Assembly: GCA_022826485.1 (NCBI GenBank)
Contig: JAJDUU010000047.1
Location: 45,070-109,069 of the forward strand
DNA length: 64,000 nucleotides
Direction of reading: 5' to 3'
Source: Chloroflexota bacterium
GTDB lineage: Bacteria > Chloroflexota > UBA11872
Both the position numbers and the translations under genes were made by a program. Position 1 is the first letter of the stretch; each line of letters begins with the position of its first letter. The notes beneath the pieces are model-generated. The model saw only the letters and a program-made list of their open reading frames with translations, did not search any database and was not told the origin of the DNA. Positions 10,854 to 20,181 of the stretch are shown here, piece after piece.

Positions 10854-12104
10854 TTGGCCTGCGAATGTACCACCGGCACCGGGCCGTTCCGGCCGTCACG
10901 CCGGCACCGTAAAGGTCGAACCGCCTCGCGAATCCTTGCCGGCCGGCAGGCCGTGATCACCGTCGCGGTGGGTCACTTCGCCTCGGACTTCTCCGCCCTG
11001 GGGCCGAGCATGCTCTATCCCATCCTGGCCGTGCGGCTGGATATGTCCTACGGCATGATCGGCCTGGCGGCGCTCGCCTGGGCCCTGACGACCTCGGTGA
11101 TTCAGCCGCTCTTCGGCTTTATCGGCGACCGCGTGGGCAGGCGCTGGCTCGCATCGCTCAGCCCGGCCTGGATTGCGGTGTGGGTCGCCGTGGCCGCGTT
11201 TGCGCCGAGCTATCCCCTGCTGGTGGTCTACCTGGTGGTGGCCGCGGTCGGCGTCGCGGCGTTTCACCCGCAGGGCGCGGCCATTGCCAACGAGGCGCAG
11301 GGCCGCAATACCGGCACCAACGTCGCGCTGTTCTTCCTGGGCGGACACGCCGCGTTCGCCGTCGCGCCGCTGATTCTGGGTGGGGTGCTCGAGGTCGGCG
11401 GCACCGACTGGATGCCGGTGGTGCTGGCGCCGGTGCTGGTCGTGTCGGCGTTCATGGCCTGGTCGCTGCGCAACTTCCAGGCCCCGCAACGACCGAGTGC
11501 CAGCGTCGCCGTGGGGCGGCGCGCGTTCGGCGGAGTGTCGGCGGCGCTGGTCGGTCTGTTGCTGGTGGCCGTGGTGCGCGGCTGGGCGTATGCCGCGCTG
11601 GTGACATTCGTCCCCGTATTCGTGTCGCCCGACCGGCCGGACCCCGTGCTCGCGGGCGTCGTGCTTTCGTCGTATCTGATCGGCCATGCGGTGGGCGCCT
11701 TTGCCGGCGGCGTCACCACCGACCGCTTCGGCGTGCGCCGGATTCTGGGCGTGTCGTCGCTGGTGATGATTCCGGCGATGCTGGCCTTCGGCCTGCTGCC
11801 GTTCGGCCCGTGGCACATTCCGCTCGGCGCGGTGATGGGTGCCTTCCTTGGCGCCGGCTTCACGCCGACGGTGGTGATGGTGCAACGGTTACTGCCCGGT
11901 CACATGGGAGCGGCCAGCGGCGTGGTCCTCGGCTTGTCGTTCGGCGCCGGCGCCGTGGGGAACTACGTGACCGGCATCATCGGCGACGCCGCGGGATTGA
12001 ACGTCGCCTTCGCCGGCATGGCGCTGGCGCAGGTGGTGGTGCTGGCGGTGCTGCCCTGGATGCCGCGGCGGGGCCAGGTTGAAACCTCGCCGGCATCGGC
12101 CTGA
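10854..12104 (+). CDS. MFS transporter, fosmidomycin-resistance (Fsr)-like
   Basis: This is a 12-helix major facilitator superfamily exporter of about 400 residues in the inner membrane. The first helix (VAVGHFASDF-ALGPSMLYPIL) and the loop FGFIGDRVGRRW resemble the Fsr-type subfamily, whose members export drugs or small metabolites. The substrate cannot be read from sequence. The ORF track starts at TTG 10854; GTG 10953 directly before the first hydrophobic helix is an equally good or better start because the first 33 residues are Arg-rich and low in family similarity. It converges on the ribokinase gene with only 25 bases between. Confidence 0.85.
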   Translation: MACECTTGTGPFRPSRRHRKGRTASRILAGRQAVITVAVGHFASDFSALGPSMLYPILAVRLDMSYGMIGLAALAWALTTSVIQPLFGFIGDRVGRRWLASLSPAWIAVWVAVAAFAPSYPLLVVYLVVAAVGVAAFHPQGAAIANEAQGRNTGTNVALFFLGGHAAFAVAPLILGGVLEVGGTDWMPVVLAPVLVVSAFMAWSLRNFQAPQRPSASVAVGRRAFGGVSAALVGLLLVAVVRGWAYAALVTFVPVFVSPDRPDPVLAGVVLSSYLIGHAVGAFAGGVTTDRFGVRRILGVSSLVMIPAMLAFGLLPFGPWHIPLGAVMGAFLGAGFTPTVVMVQRLLPGHMGAASGVVLGLSFGAGAVGNYVTGIIGDAAGLNVAFAGMALAQVVVLAVLPWMPRRGQVETSPASA

Positions 12105-12129
12105 ATCTGACGAGAACTCAAGCTTCGGA

Positions 12130-13044
12130 CTAAGCCAAGGCTGTGGCGAGCTGCGCCGCGATCTCGGCGCGCGCGGGCATGGACGGCTGCGCGCCGGGTC
12201 GGCTGGCCGCCAGCGCGCCGGCGGCGTTGCCCCAGGCGAGGGCGGTTGGCACTGATTCGCCCAGCGTCATGGCCGCCGCCATGGCGCCGCAGAAGGCGTC
12301 TCCGGCGCCGGTCGTGTCGACGACGTTGACGGGGTGGGCGTCGAGTTGAAGCGCCTGGCCGTCGACATTGGCCGCCAGTCCGTCGCCGCCGAGCGTGATG
12401 ACGCATCCCCGCCGCACGTCGGCGGCCAGGCGCCGCGCGGCGTCTGGCGCGTCGGCACTGGCGACCGAAGTTCCGAGCAGGTCCGACGCCTCGATCTCGT
12501 TGACGACGAGCAGATCGATCACGTCGAGCGGCAGCGCCGTGTCCGGATCGATGGGCGAGGCGTTCATTACGCGAACGGCCCTCTCGGGTGCGTGCTCCAA
12601 GGCGGCTCGAACCGCCGGTTCCGGCACTTCGCGTTGGACCACGACGACCGCCGGATTGAGCGCGACTATCGCCTTCGCCACGTCCGCGGGTCGCACGCTC
12701 AGATTGGCGCCCTCCGCCACGGCGATCGAGTTGGCGCCGGAGCCGTCCACGGCAATCATCGCGGTGCCGGTCGCGGCTTCGGCGATTCGAGCGACGTGGT
12801 CGGCGTTCACGCCGGCGGCTGCCAGCGACGCCAGCAGCTCGTCGCCCGCGTCGTCCTGACCGACGGAGCCAATCATGGTCACCTCCCCGCCGGCGCGCGC
12901 CGCCGCGACGGCCTGATTGGACCCCTTGCCGCCCGGATAGCGGCCAAGCCTCCCACCGTGCACGGTCTCACCCGGGCGCGGAATGCGCGGGACGCGTATG
13001 ACGATGTCCAGGTTGATGCCGCCGACGACGACCACGCGGCTCAT
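12130..13044 (-). CDS. rbsK: PfkB-family carbohydrate kinase, ribokinase-like
   Basis: Ribokinase phosphorylates ribose or a related sugar with ATP. The 304-residue product shows GGINLDIVIRVPRIPRPGET near the N terminus, the substrate motif GGKGSNQAVAAARAGG (PfkB signature 1) and the anion-hole/catalytic motif DTTGAGDAFCGA (signature 2). The start is ATG 13044, which overlaps the wecG-like stop by 4 bases (ATGA); the longer ORF-track entry beginning at 13902 is a read-through of another gene's wrong frame. It is the last gene of a tight four-gene operon with two glycosyltransferases. Exact sugar specificity is uncertain: the NxDxxxRVxRxPxPGET pattern fits ribokinases best. Confidence 0.9.
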   Translation of the reverse strand: MSRVVVVGGINLDIVIRVPRIPRPGETVHGGRLGRYPGGKGSNQAVAAARAGGEVTMIGSVGQDDAGDELLASLAAAGVNADHVARIAEAATGTAMIAVDGSGANSIAVAEGANLSVRPADVAKAIVALNPAVVVVQREVPEPAVRAALEHAPERAVRVMNASPIDPDTALPLDVIDLLVVNEIEASDLLGTSVASADAPDAARRLAADVRRGCVITLGGDGLAANVDGQALQLDAHPVNVVDTTGAGDAFCGAMAAAMTLGESVPTALAWGNAAGALAASRPGAQPSMPARAEIAAQLATALA

Positions 13045-13829
13045 TCGGCGGCGCGCCTGGTCTTGAGGTCGAAGACTTCGCGCACCGCGAGCGCCGCAAA
13101 GACCGGCAGCACCCGCATGCGGCGCCAGCGGGACGGTTGCCGCCACAGCCGGTAGGCCCATTCGAGGCCGGCCGATTGCAGGGCTTCGGGCGCCCGCGGG
13201 ATGCGGCCGCTGAGGTAGTCCAGCGTCCCGCCCACGCCGATGGCCACGCACGCCGCGTTCGGGTCGAGGTTGCGGTCGATCCAGAGCTCCTGATGTGGGG
13301 CGCCGTAGCCGACGCAGAGGATGCGCGGGCGCACCTCCCGCAGGAACTCCCGGGCCGCGTCGTCTCCCTCCGGCCCGCGCGCGCCGCCGTACGTGTGCGG
13401 TGGCCTCAGCCCCGGCACGTCGTGGGCCAGGCGCTTCGCGGCGGCCTCGGCGACGCCGGGCGCGCCGCCGACGAGCGCCACGGGCCACTCCCGGACGGCC
13501 GCCAGCCGCATGGCCTCTTGCAGCAGCGCCACGCCGGTCGCTCGGCCCGGGACGCGCCTGCCGGCCAAGCGGCCGGCCACCACGACACCGACGCCGTCCG
13601 GCACATTCAGGCGGGTGCGCTCCAGCAGGTCGCGAAAGTCGGCGTCGTGGCGCGCCCGCATCACGAACTCCGGGTTCACGGTGGCGATGTGCGCGCGCAC
13701 GCCGGCCTGCGCCCAGGCGTCGATCCATGCGGCGGCCTGGCCGAGATCGACGCCGTGAACGCGTGTGCCGAGCACGCGAAACTCGACCGCTTGCAGCGCT
13801 GCGGACTCGGTTGTGGCCGCGCCGGTCAC
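13041..13829 (-). CDS. WecG/TagA/CpsF-family glycosyltransferase (GT26)
   Basis: Members transfer N-acetylmannosamine-type sugars to lipid-linked precursors of surface polysaccharides. Family features seen in the 262-residue product are the early segment FRVLGTRVHGVD, then TVNPEFVMRAR, LNVPDGVGVV, the ALVGGAPGVAEAAAKRL segment, and the C-terminal GYGAPHQELWIDRN and GVGGTLDYLSG motifs. I chose GTG 13829 because it overlaps the upstream GT9 stop by 4 bases (GTGA) and the preceding 48 ORF residues are Arg-rich antisense-like sequence. Its place between a GT9 enzyme and a sugar kinase suggests exopolysaccharide or wall-polymer synthesis. Confidence 0.9.
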   Translation of the reverse strand: MTGAATTESAALQAVEFRVLGTRVHGVDLGQAAAWIDAWAQAGVRAHIATVNPEFVMRARHDADFRDLLERTRLNVPDGVGVVVAGRLAGRRVPGRATGVALLQEAMRLAAVREWPVALVGGAPGVAEAAAKRLAHDVPGLRPPHTYGGARGPEGDDAAREFLREVRPRILCVGYGAPHQELWIDRNLDPNAACVAIGVGGTLDYLSGRIPRAPEALQSAGLEWAYRLWRQPSRWRRMRVLPVFAALAVREVFDLKTRRAAE

Positions 13830-14962
13830 GTGGCCAGCATCGAGCGGGCGGCGCCGACGACGCGGCCGGGATCGAGCCATTCCATGCAGAGCGTGTCGCC
13901 AAACTCGCACGTCGCCACGCGACGGAAGTCGTAGCAAGGCCCGCAGGGCATATCCACGCGCAGGGCCGCGCACGCCGGATCGCCGGGTCCGTGGAGGGCG
14001 GTATCCGTGGGCCCGTGCAGGGCGATCACGCGGGCGCCGAGCGCTCGGGCCAAGTGTGCCGGACCGCTGTCGGTGGAAATCACGAGGTCGGCCGTTTGGA
14101 GCGCGCCCATGAGTGTTTCGAGCGAAGTCTCGCCGGTGAGGTCGATCAGATTATGGACGGAGCCGTGCAGCCGCCGAGCCAGCGCGCGGTCGCCGGCCAG
14201 TCCAACGACCGCGACCGTCGCACCGCCGGCCGCCAGCTCAGCCAGCGCGCGTTCCCAGTGCTCCTCGCGCCAGCGCTTGGCGTCGCCATGCGCCGCGCCC
14301 GCGTGCGCCACGACCAGCGGCCGGCTGATGCCGGCCAGGGCTCTCGGCAGGGGAAGGTCGTCGATTCGGTCGATGGTGCGCCAGGGTGGACGAGCGCCAT
14401 CGAGCAGGCGCGCGGCCAGCTCGGATTCGTGAGCGCCGCCGTTGCGGCGCTCACCGTCGTAGGGGCGGTCGAAGCTGAACGGCGGGGCCTCGCGGCGGTA
14501 GCCGCGGCGCTCGCGGGCGCCGCTGAGCGCCACGACCGTTCCCGCAATCGGCCCGTAGATGCTCACCGCCAGGTCGAACCGCCGCGCGCGCAGGCGCAAG
14601 AGCGCTCGCAGGAGATGCCCCCAGCGCTGTGGGTCCAGGCAAGCCGGCCAGTGCGTGACCGTCGCCGGGTCGAGGGGGATCGCTTCATTCACCGCCGAGC
14701 AGCGATCCACGATGGCGCGCCATTGGGGCGGCGCCATGAAGGCGACGTGCGCCCGCGGCCACCGCCGGTGCGCCGCGTGGGCGGCCGAAAGCCCGTTGAC
14801 CACGTCGCCCATCAGGTCGAGACGCACGAGGAGTATCGACGCCGGCTCACCACTCCTGTGGCGGTTTCCGAAGGCGCGGCGCCATAGAGCCATTGCTGCA
14901 AGCAGGGGCGTGAGTCCAACGGCCAGGAGTCGACCGAGCAATGCCCGCGTTCGCCGTTTCAT
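13826..14962 (-). CDS. Glycosyltransferase family 9 (heptosyltransferase-like)
   Basis: GT9 enzymes transfer heptose or other sugars in envelope polymer synthesis at the cytoplasmic face. The 378-residue product has a short hydrophobic N-terminal helix (LLAVGLTPLLAAMALW), then the ILLVRLDLMGDVV motif that begins the first Rossmann domain. The second domain carries VVAHAGAAHGDAKRW and the strongly conserved DLVISTDSGPAHLARALG nucleotide-sugar site. A Cys-rich tail (PCGPCYDFRRVATCE) is common in the family. It overlaps both neighbours by 4 bases. A true LPS heptosyltransferase role is doubtful because the host may be monoderm. Confidence 0.92.
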   Translation of the reverse strand: MKRRTRALLGRLLAVGLTPLLAAMALWRRAFGNRHRSGEPASILLVRLDLMGDVVNGLSAAHAAHRRWPRAHVAFMAPPQWRAIVDRCSAVNEAIPLDPATVTHWPACLDPQRWGHLLRALLRLRARRFDLAVSIYGPIAGTVVALSGARERRGYRREAPPFSFDRPYDGERRNGGAHESELAARLLDGARPPWRTIDRIDDLPLPRALAGISRPLVVAHAGAAHGDAKRWREEHWERALAELAAGGATVAVVGLAGDRALARRLHGSVHNLIDLTGETSLETLMGALQTADLVISTDSGPAHLARALGARVIALHGPTDTALHGPGDPACAALRVDMPCGPCYDFRRVATCEFGDTLCMEWLDPGRVVGAARSMLAT

Positions 14963-15474
14963 GTCGAATCGTCACCCGGCGCGGGCCACGGCCAGATTGC
15001 CTCGACTGCGTCGAGCTCGGCGCGCGCGAGAAACCCGAAGCGCGGCGCGCTCGCCGGCGCCATGGTGTTGAATTGATCGATCAGGCGCACGATTCGCCGA
15101 ACGTCGGTGGCCAGCCGGTCGCGCCGCTCCGCATGCAGTTGCCGTGCGGCTCGAAAGCGCGCGGCGAAGTCACCCGCGCTCCCTGCCAGCGCGTGCGCGC
15201 GCGCCCGGCGCATCCGCTGCTCGTGCTCGCGCCGGGCCGCGCGGAACTCGTCGATCCGGCGCTCGATTTCGGCGGCCAACTCCACCCAGGCGGGAGCCAG
15301 GCCGGCGTTTTCCAGAACCTTGAACGGCACCCGCAGGTCGCCGGGGACGATTCCTCGCTCGGAACTCAGAGGGCGGCCCGCACCTGCCAGGTTGTCGAAC
15401 GCGCCCTCGGCGGCTGCCTGCTCGATGGCCTGATCGACGCGCCGCCGGATCGGGCGGGTGTCGTCACTGGTCAT
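14959..15474 (-). CDS. DUF1992 (DnaJ-C28-like conserved region) protein
   Basis: This 171-residue protein matches the DUF1992 family. The characteristic N-terminal pattern is present: RRRVDQAIEQAAAEGAFDNLAGAGRPL followed by an AWVELAAEIERRIDEFRAARREHEQ helix. The rest is Arg/Ala-rich and probably forms a long coiled coil. No catalytic residues are known for the family and its role is unclear; eukaryotic relatives form a region of DNAJC28. The gene leads the operon into GT9 with a 4-base overlap, but a functional link to glycosylation is not evident. Confidence 0.88.
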   Translation of the reverse strand: MTSDDTRPIRRRVDQAIEQAAAEGAFDNLAGAGRPLSSERGIVPGDLRVPFKVLENAGLAPAWVELAAEIERRIDEFRAARREHEQRMRRARAHALAGSAGDFAARFRAARQLHAERRDRLATDVRRIVRLIDQFNTMAPASAPRFGFLARAELDAVEAIWPWPAPGDDST

Positions 15475-15640
15475 TGGACCTGCGCTTCAGGGTCACTGTG
15501 CCCGCCCGATCAATGTCTCTTCTCGCGGTGCTCGGAATGACATGGGTGAATGAGGAGCGGCATCGGCAAACCGTCAAGTCGAGGCCGCTGCAACCGGCGG
15601 CGCCATGTCGCCGCCGCACAATGCAGACCCAATCCCCACG
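15475..15640. other. Short intergenic region folC to DUF1992 gene
   Basis: This is a 166-base gap between two minus-strand genes. It probably holds the promoter of the DUF1992-GT9-WecG-RbsK operon, but I cannot pick a convincing -35/-10 pair by eye. Confidence 0.35.
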
Positions 15641-16996
15641 CTACACCCCCGCCCACGGCTCGGGATCAGTCTCATGGGGCATGCCGGCGGCCGCGCGCAC
15701 GTCGGCGGCGACGGCCAGGCTGCCGGTGGCCAGCACCGCCTCGCCGGGCTGGCATGCCGCGCGCGCCTGCCGCAGGGCCGCGTCGGACGATGACGCGATT
15801 TCGACCTGCCCGGCCAGGCCAAATCGCCGGACCATTCGCTCGGGCGTCCAGCCGCGCGGGTGGTGGGGCTGCACCAACAGCAGGCGGGTGGCGTAGCCGC
15901 GCAACTCGTCAATCATCACCGGCACGCGCTTGTCGCGTAGCGAGCCGAATATGACTGGTCCGCGTTGCACGTGGAAGGCCTCGCCCAGCCCCTTGACCAC
16001 GGCCGCCACGGCCTCGGGCGTGTGTGCGCCGTCCGCGATGGTCAGCGGATCCGAGGCGACTACCTCAAGCCGGCCCGGCCACTCGGTGGCGCCGAATCCG
16101 GCGCGGATGGCGCCGCGGTCGATTGGCAGTCCGTGATTCGCCAGCGCGCGGCAGATATGCCATGCGACGGCGGCGTTCCGACGCTGATGCGGGCCCGCCA
16201 GTCCCACCGGAAGACTGCTGCCGTCATCAGGCGCGCGCGTGAGCATCAGGGGGCGCGCGCCGCGCCGAGCCGTGGCGCCGTCCCAGCCCAGCGGTTCGAC
16301 AATGGTCAGCGGCGCTCCTTGGGACCGGCAGGCTGCCTGGAAGACCGAAAGCGCCTCGTCGGACTGCGCGGCGGCGATCACCGGCACTCCGGGTTTGATG
16401 ATGCCGGCCTTCTCCCCGGCGATGGCCTCCAGCGACTCTCCCAGCACGCGCGTGTGCTCCAGCACGATCGTCGTCAGGCCGACCACCGCCGGATCGATCA
16501 CGCGGGTCGCGTCCAGCCGCCCCCCGAGCCCGACCTCGATCACGGCCAGGTCAACCTCCTGCTCGGCGAACCACAACAGCGCGAGCACGGTTGCCAGCTC
16601 GAAGGTCGAGTACGGACCGTCCGCGGAATGAGCGGCGGACAGACGCTCCACCTGCGGCGCGAGACGATCACAGAGATTGGCGAAATCCCGGGGCTCGATG
16701 GGACGCCCGTCGACCGCGACACGCTCGCGGAACGAGTGGAGGTGCGGCTGGGTGTAGGCGCCGGTGCGCAGGCCGGCGGCCTCGGCCGCACTCGCCACCA
16801 GGGCGCAGACGCTGCCCTTTCCCTTGCTGCCGGCGACGTGCACACACGTCAGGTCATGGTGCGGATCGCCGAGCGCGCGCAGCAGCCGCCGCGTGCGCGA
16901 CGGTCCCGCTGCGTAGGCTTCGCGGCCCGCGTGGCCGACGCCGCGCTCCAGGTCGGCGAAGCCGTAGATCCAGCGCAGGGCCTCGGCGTAGGTCAT
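15641..16996 (-). CDS. folC: Bifunctional folylpolyglutamate/dihydrofolate synthase
   Basis: FolC adds glutamate to dihydropteroate and to reduced folates, retaining them in the cell and completing folate synthesis. The 451-residue product has the ATP-binding P-loop HVAGSKGKGSVCALV near residue 55, the FSR-type segment TQPHLHSFRERVAVDG, the GLGGRLDATRVIDP motif and the EKAGIIKPGVPV motif. A C-terminal Mur-ligase-like domain follows. Length is typical. Folate supply is relevant here because the window also encodes two GcvT-family folate-dependent methyl-transfer enzymes near 52-56 kb. It is divergent from the Fe-S carrier gene. Confidence 0.95.
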   Translation of the reverse strand: MTYAEALRWIYGFADLERGVGHAGREAYAAGPSRTRRLLRALGDPHHDLTCVHVAGSKGKGSVCALVASAAEAAGLRTGAYTQPHLHSFRERVAVDGRPIEPRDFANLCDRLAPQVERLSAAHSADGPYSTFELATVLALLWFAEQEVDLAVIEVGLGGRLDATRVIDPAVVGLTTIVLEHTRVLGESLEAIAGEKAGIIKPGVPVIAAAQSDEALSVFQAACRSQGAPLTIVEPLGWDGATARRGARPLMLTRAPDDGSSLPVGLAGPHQRRNAAVAWHICRALANHGLPIDRGAIRAGFGATEWPGRLEVVASDPLTIADGAHTPEAVAAVVKGLGEAFHVQRGPVIFGSLRDKRVPVMIDELRGYATRLLLVQPHHPRGWTPERMVRRFGLAGQVEIASSSDAALRQARAACQPGEAVLATGSLAVAADVRAAAGMPHETDPEPWAGV

Positions 16997-17220
16997 TGAG
17001 GAAGGTTGTCCACGCGGTAAAGGGAACGTGGATTCATCGCGTATGCGTAACGGGTGATCCTAGAAGACCTGCGTCGAGGTCTGGTACCCGCGGGAGCTTC
17101 GGGCATGTTGCCTTGGGTCTCAGCCGGCTGCGACACTCGGGTACGGCTCGCCGTGGGGCGTGGCTCGTGCTAGCTTCAGGGTGAGGCTGCGAACGCCCTG
17201 TTGATTGAGGAACGACGCCG

Positions 17221-17679
17221 ATGAGCGCAGTGCAGACCGACGGCCGCATCTCGCTGCCGATGGACGGCCCGGCCGAGGAACGAATGGGCCTGCCGATGGC
17301 TGCCCCGCCGCCGCCTTCGCCGGTGATGGTCACGGATCGCGCGGCGCGTGCGTTCGGGGACATTCTCGCCGAGCGCGGGCACATGCATGGCGCCCTGAAG
17401 GTCGCGGTGACCGGCGGTGGCTGCGCGGGCTACGAATACGCCATGGCGCTGGCCCATGAGCCGGAGCCGACCGACATCACGGCGCAGTCGAACGGCATCG
17501 ACGTCTACATCGACGGGCATACGGCGCACCTGATTGCCGGTGCTGAAATCGACTTCATCGACAGCATGATGGGTCGCGGATTCTCGGTGCGGAACCCGAA
17601 CGCGCAGACGACCTGCGGCTGCGGCAGCTCGTTCAACACCGACGGGTCCGGAGTCACCGCGGGGGCCTGCGGGAAGTAG
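17221..17679 (+). CDS. HesB/IscA/ErpA-type iron-sulfur cluster carrier
   Basis: This A-type carrier receives Fe-S clusters and passes them to client enzymes. The three ligand cysteines are present: C68 in GGGCAGY and C132 and C134 in TTCGCGSSF. A Pro-rich extension of about 35 residues precedes the core, longer than in ErpA (total 152 residues). The ATG at 17221 has GAGGAA at good spacing. It is divergent from folC with a 220-base gap. I cannot decide between ErpA and IscA names; no suf or isc genes are adjacent, so it is a stand-alone carrier. Confidence 0.93.
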   Translation: MSAVQTDGRISLPMDGPAEERMGLPMAAPPPPSPVMVTDRAARAFGDILAERGHMHGALKVAVTGGGCAGYEYAMALAHEPEPTDITAQSNGIDVYIDGHTAHLIAGAEIDFIDSMMGRGFSVRNPNAQTTCGCGSSFNTDGSGVTAGACGK

Positions 17680-18124
17680 CGCCGGGCCGGCGTAGGTCGT
17701 CGGCTGGTTCATCCTCGTGCCCCTATCTGGTAGGGGGCAGGCTCGGTTCGCCTCTCTTCGAGAAACCTCGGCAAGATGCTGTAGGGGCAGGTCTCAGACC
17801 CGCCCGTACCCTAAGCAACCGGCCGACTCCAGATCGCGTGTGGCATGGATTCCCGCCTTCGGAGACCTTTGCATAAGTCTGTAGAGGCGGGTCCGAGACC
17901 CGCCCGACGCCAAGCATCCAGGGCGCTTCCAGGTTCGACCGGACTGGATTCCGGCCTCCGCCGGAATGACGGAGGGGTTTACGCAAAGGTCTCCCTTCGC
18001 GGGAATGATGGAAGGCTTACGCAAGGGTCTCGCTTCGCGGGAATGACGGAGGGGTTTCGCAAGGGTCTCAATTCGCGGGAGTGACGATCAATTCCGCCAA
18101 GGTCTCGTCAAGCGAAAGGCGGCC
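17680..18124. repeat. Intergenic repeat cluster with 38-base tandem repeat
   Basis: This gap of about 445 bases has no gene. It holds several dispersed repeats. Two diverged copies of a roughly 44-base unit (about 17779-17822 and 17878-17922) contain GAGACCCGCCCG followed by CCAAGCA-like sequence. A hairpin ATTCCGGC-CTCC-GCCGGAAT lies at 17948-17967. A tandem array with a 38-base period then runs from about 17962 to 18085, three units, each containing CGGGAATGA, a purine stretch, GCAAGGGTCTC and TTCGC. No spacers of constant length exist, so this is not a CRISPR. Confidence 0.75.
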
Positions 18125-20134
18125 CTAACGCGGAAACGCGCCGCGCAGGCCTCCGTCTACCGGGATGACCGCGCCGGTCGTCTTGGCCGCTCGATCCGAC
18201 GCGAGAAACGACACGGCCGCGGCGACGTCCGCGCCGGTGACCCGCCGCCCCAGCAGGTTGCGCTGCGCGTAGAACGATTCCAGGTCCTCGACGGCGACGC
18301 CGTGGGCGGCGGCGCGCCCGGCCCGCAGGTCGTCATCCCATAGCCCGGAGCCTTCGAACACCGCGTCGGGATTGACCATGTTGACGCGGATGCTGTCGGT
18401 TCCGGCTTCCACGGCGAGCACGCGGCCAAGCTGCAGCTGCGCCGCCTTGGCGGCGCTGTAGGCGCCAAACCCGGCGCCCGGGTCGAGCGCGTTCTTGGTG
18501 CAGATGAGCACGATGCTGCCGCCCAGACTCTGGGACCGCATCTGGCGCAGCGCGGCGCGACAGACGAGGAAATGCCCGGTGGCGTTGATGTCGAGGCTGC
18601 GCTGCCAGGTGTCGAGCTCCAGGTCGTCAAGGGGCGCGGCAGCCGCGACGCCGGCGTTGGACACCACGATGTCCACGCCGCCGACCTGCCTGGCCGCGGC
18701 CTCGAAGGCATCCGCTGTTTGGCGCTCGCTGGTGACGTCGAGCGGGAGCGCCTGCGCCCGGTCGCCGGCGGCAGTGATTGTCTCGGCGACGGCAGTTGCA
18801 GCGTCCGAGTCAATGTCGGTAACGAACACGAAGGCCCCGTCCGACGCCAGGGTCTGCGCGATGGTGCGTCCGATGCCCCGACCCGCGCCGGTGACCAGGG
18901 CCACGCGGCGCGCCAGCTCCCGTTCCGGCGGCGCCCGGGTGAGCTTGTACAGCTCGAGCGGCCAGTACTCCATGTCGTAGAGATCGCGTGGCGGCAGGGC
19001 GCGGTAGGCGCCGATGGCGGTGGCGGCCTCGATGACGTCCATGCTGTGGCGGTACATGTCGGCCACGATTCCGGCCTCGTCCCAGGTGGCGCCCGTGGTG
19101 AACATGCCGACGCCTGGAACCAGGACGACGCGCGGCGCGGCGTCGTGCTGAAAGGCGTCGGCGCCGCCGTGCTCGCGCGCGTAGCGCTCGTAGTCGGCGC
19201 GGTAGGCCGCCACGGCATCGCGCACGCTCTCGGGATCGGATGCTGGAAGGACCAGTGGCAGGCGCTTGGTGCGCAGCACGTGGTCGGGGGTGACTGGACC
19301 TTGCTGCGAGATCTCTTCGAGGTCGGGCCGGTCCACGAATGCGCGCACGCGGGGCGAGCCGTCCCAGCGCACGATGACCTGTCTCACGGCCGAGAGCGCG
19401 CCGCGCAGCACCGGCGCCAGCGCTGCCGCTGCCGCCTCGTCGCCGCGTGCGCTTCCGTGCGCCGGGAGGTGCGGTCGCACGCGCTCCTCCGCCAGGGTCA
19501 CGAGCTCGATGTGCCGCTCGTAGGACTCGCGCGCCGTCGCGCCGAAGGTCACCAGCCCGTGCATGTCCAGCACCAGACCCTCGACGCCGGGATTTGCCGC
19601 GTACACGTCGGCGGTGAGCTGCGCCAGCTTGAAGCCCGGGAGTATGTAGGGCACCAGCGCCACCCGGTCGCCGTAGACCTCGTGCACGAGACGGTGGCCG
19701 TGCGGCTGGTTGGTCAGCGCCAGCACGGCGTCGGCGTGCGAGTGGTCGACCCACGCATCGGGCAGAAACGCGTGGAGCAGCGTCTCGATCGACGGTCGCG
19801 GAGCATCCGGATCGAGCGAGCTGCGGGCGAGGTAGGCCAGCATCTCGTCGTCCGACATTTCCGGCCGCGAGCGCAATGCCTCGAGGTCGTCCAATTGCAG
19901 CCGCGCGAAGTCGCTCGGCTCGATGGTGCGCAGATCGGACCCGCTGCCCTTGATGGCCAGCGCGCGGCAGGGGCGACCGCGGTGGTCGTGGTCGTCGAGC
20001 TTGACGGACGTGTTGCCGCCGCCGTGCAGCACCAACGCCGGTTCCGCGCCGATGAGCCGCGAGGTGTAGACCCGAAGGTCGAGCGGGTCGAGTCCGCGTG
20101 CATCGTTGTCGGACCAGCGAGATTGCATGCGCAA
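18125..20134 (-). CDS. Bifunctional class II aldolase / short-chain dehydrogenase (RhaD-RhaE type)
   Basis: The 669-residue product fuses two enzymes. Residues about 1-400 form a class II aldolase/epimerase domain with LHGGGNTSVK, the metal-binding HSHADAVLALTNQPHGH and the LVTFGATARESYERHIEL segment. Residues about 410-669 form an NAD(P)-dependent SDR domain with VTGAGRGIGRTIA, NAGVA and the YSAAK catalytic pair. This architecture is known from rhamnulose-1-phosphate aldolase/lactaldehyde dehydrogenase fusions, so it probably splits a sugar phosphate and reduces or oxidises the aldehyde. True substrate is uncertain because no rhamnose kinase or isomerase is adjacent. The start could be ATG 20134 or 20128. 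Confidence 0.93.
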   Translation of the reverse strand: MRMQSRWSDNDARGLDPLDLRVYTSRLIGAEPALVLHGGGNTSVKLDDHDHRGRPCRALAIKGSGSDLRTIEPSDFARLQLDDLEALRSRPEMSDDEMLAYLARSSLDPDAPRPSIETLLHAFLPDAWVDHSHADAVLALTNQPHGHRLVHEVYGDRVALVPYILPGFKLAQLTADVYAANPGVEGLVLDMHGLVTFGATARESYERHIELVTLAEERVRPHLPAHGSARGDEAAAAALAPVLRGALSAVRQVIVRWDGSPRVRAFVDRPDLEEISQQGPVTPDHVLRTKRLPLVLPASDPESVRDAVAAYRADYERYAREHGGADAFQHDAAPRVVLVPGVGMFTTGATWDEAGIVADMYRHSMDVIEAATAIGAYRALPPRDLYDMEYWPLELYKLTRAPPERELARRVALVTGAGRGIGRTIAQTLASDGAFVFVTDIDSDAATAVAETITAAGDRAQALPLDVTSERQTADAFEAAARQVGGVDIVVSNAGVAAAAPLDDLELDTWQRSLDINATGHFLVCRAALRQMRSQSLGGSIVLICTKNALDPGAGFGAYSAAKAAQLQLGRVLAVEAGTDSIRVNMVNPDAVFEGSGLWDDDLRAGRAAAHGVAVEDLESFYAQRNLLGRRVTGADVAAAVSFLASDRAAKTTGAVIPVDGGLRGAFPR

Positions 20135-20181
20135 GGCCGAGGGAAACGGTGAATCGGCGCGGGCAGTCTACTGCGAGCGGA

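Noticed and set aside
12130-13902. 590-residue ORF covering ribokinase plus upstream sequence
   Set aside because: Only the last 304 residues are ribokinase; the first part is another frame of the WecG-type gene.
17962-18085. Possible CRISPR array
   Set aside because: Three contiguous 38-base units with no unique spacers; a plain tandem repeat.
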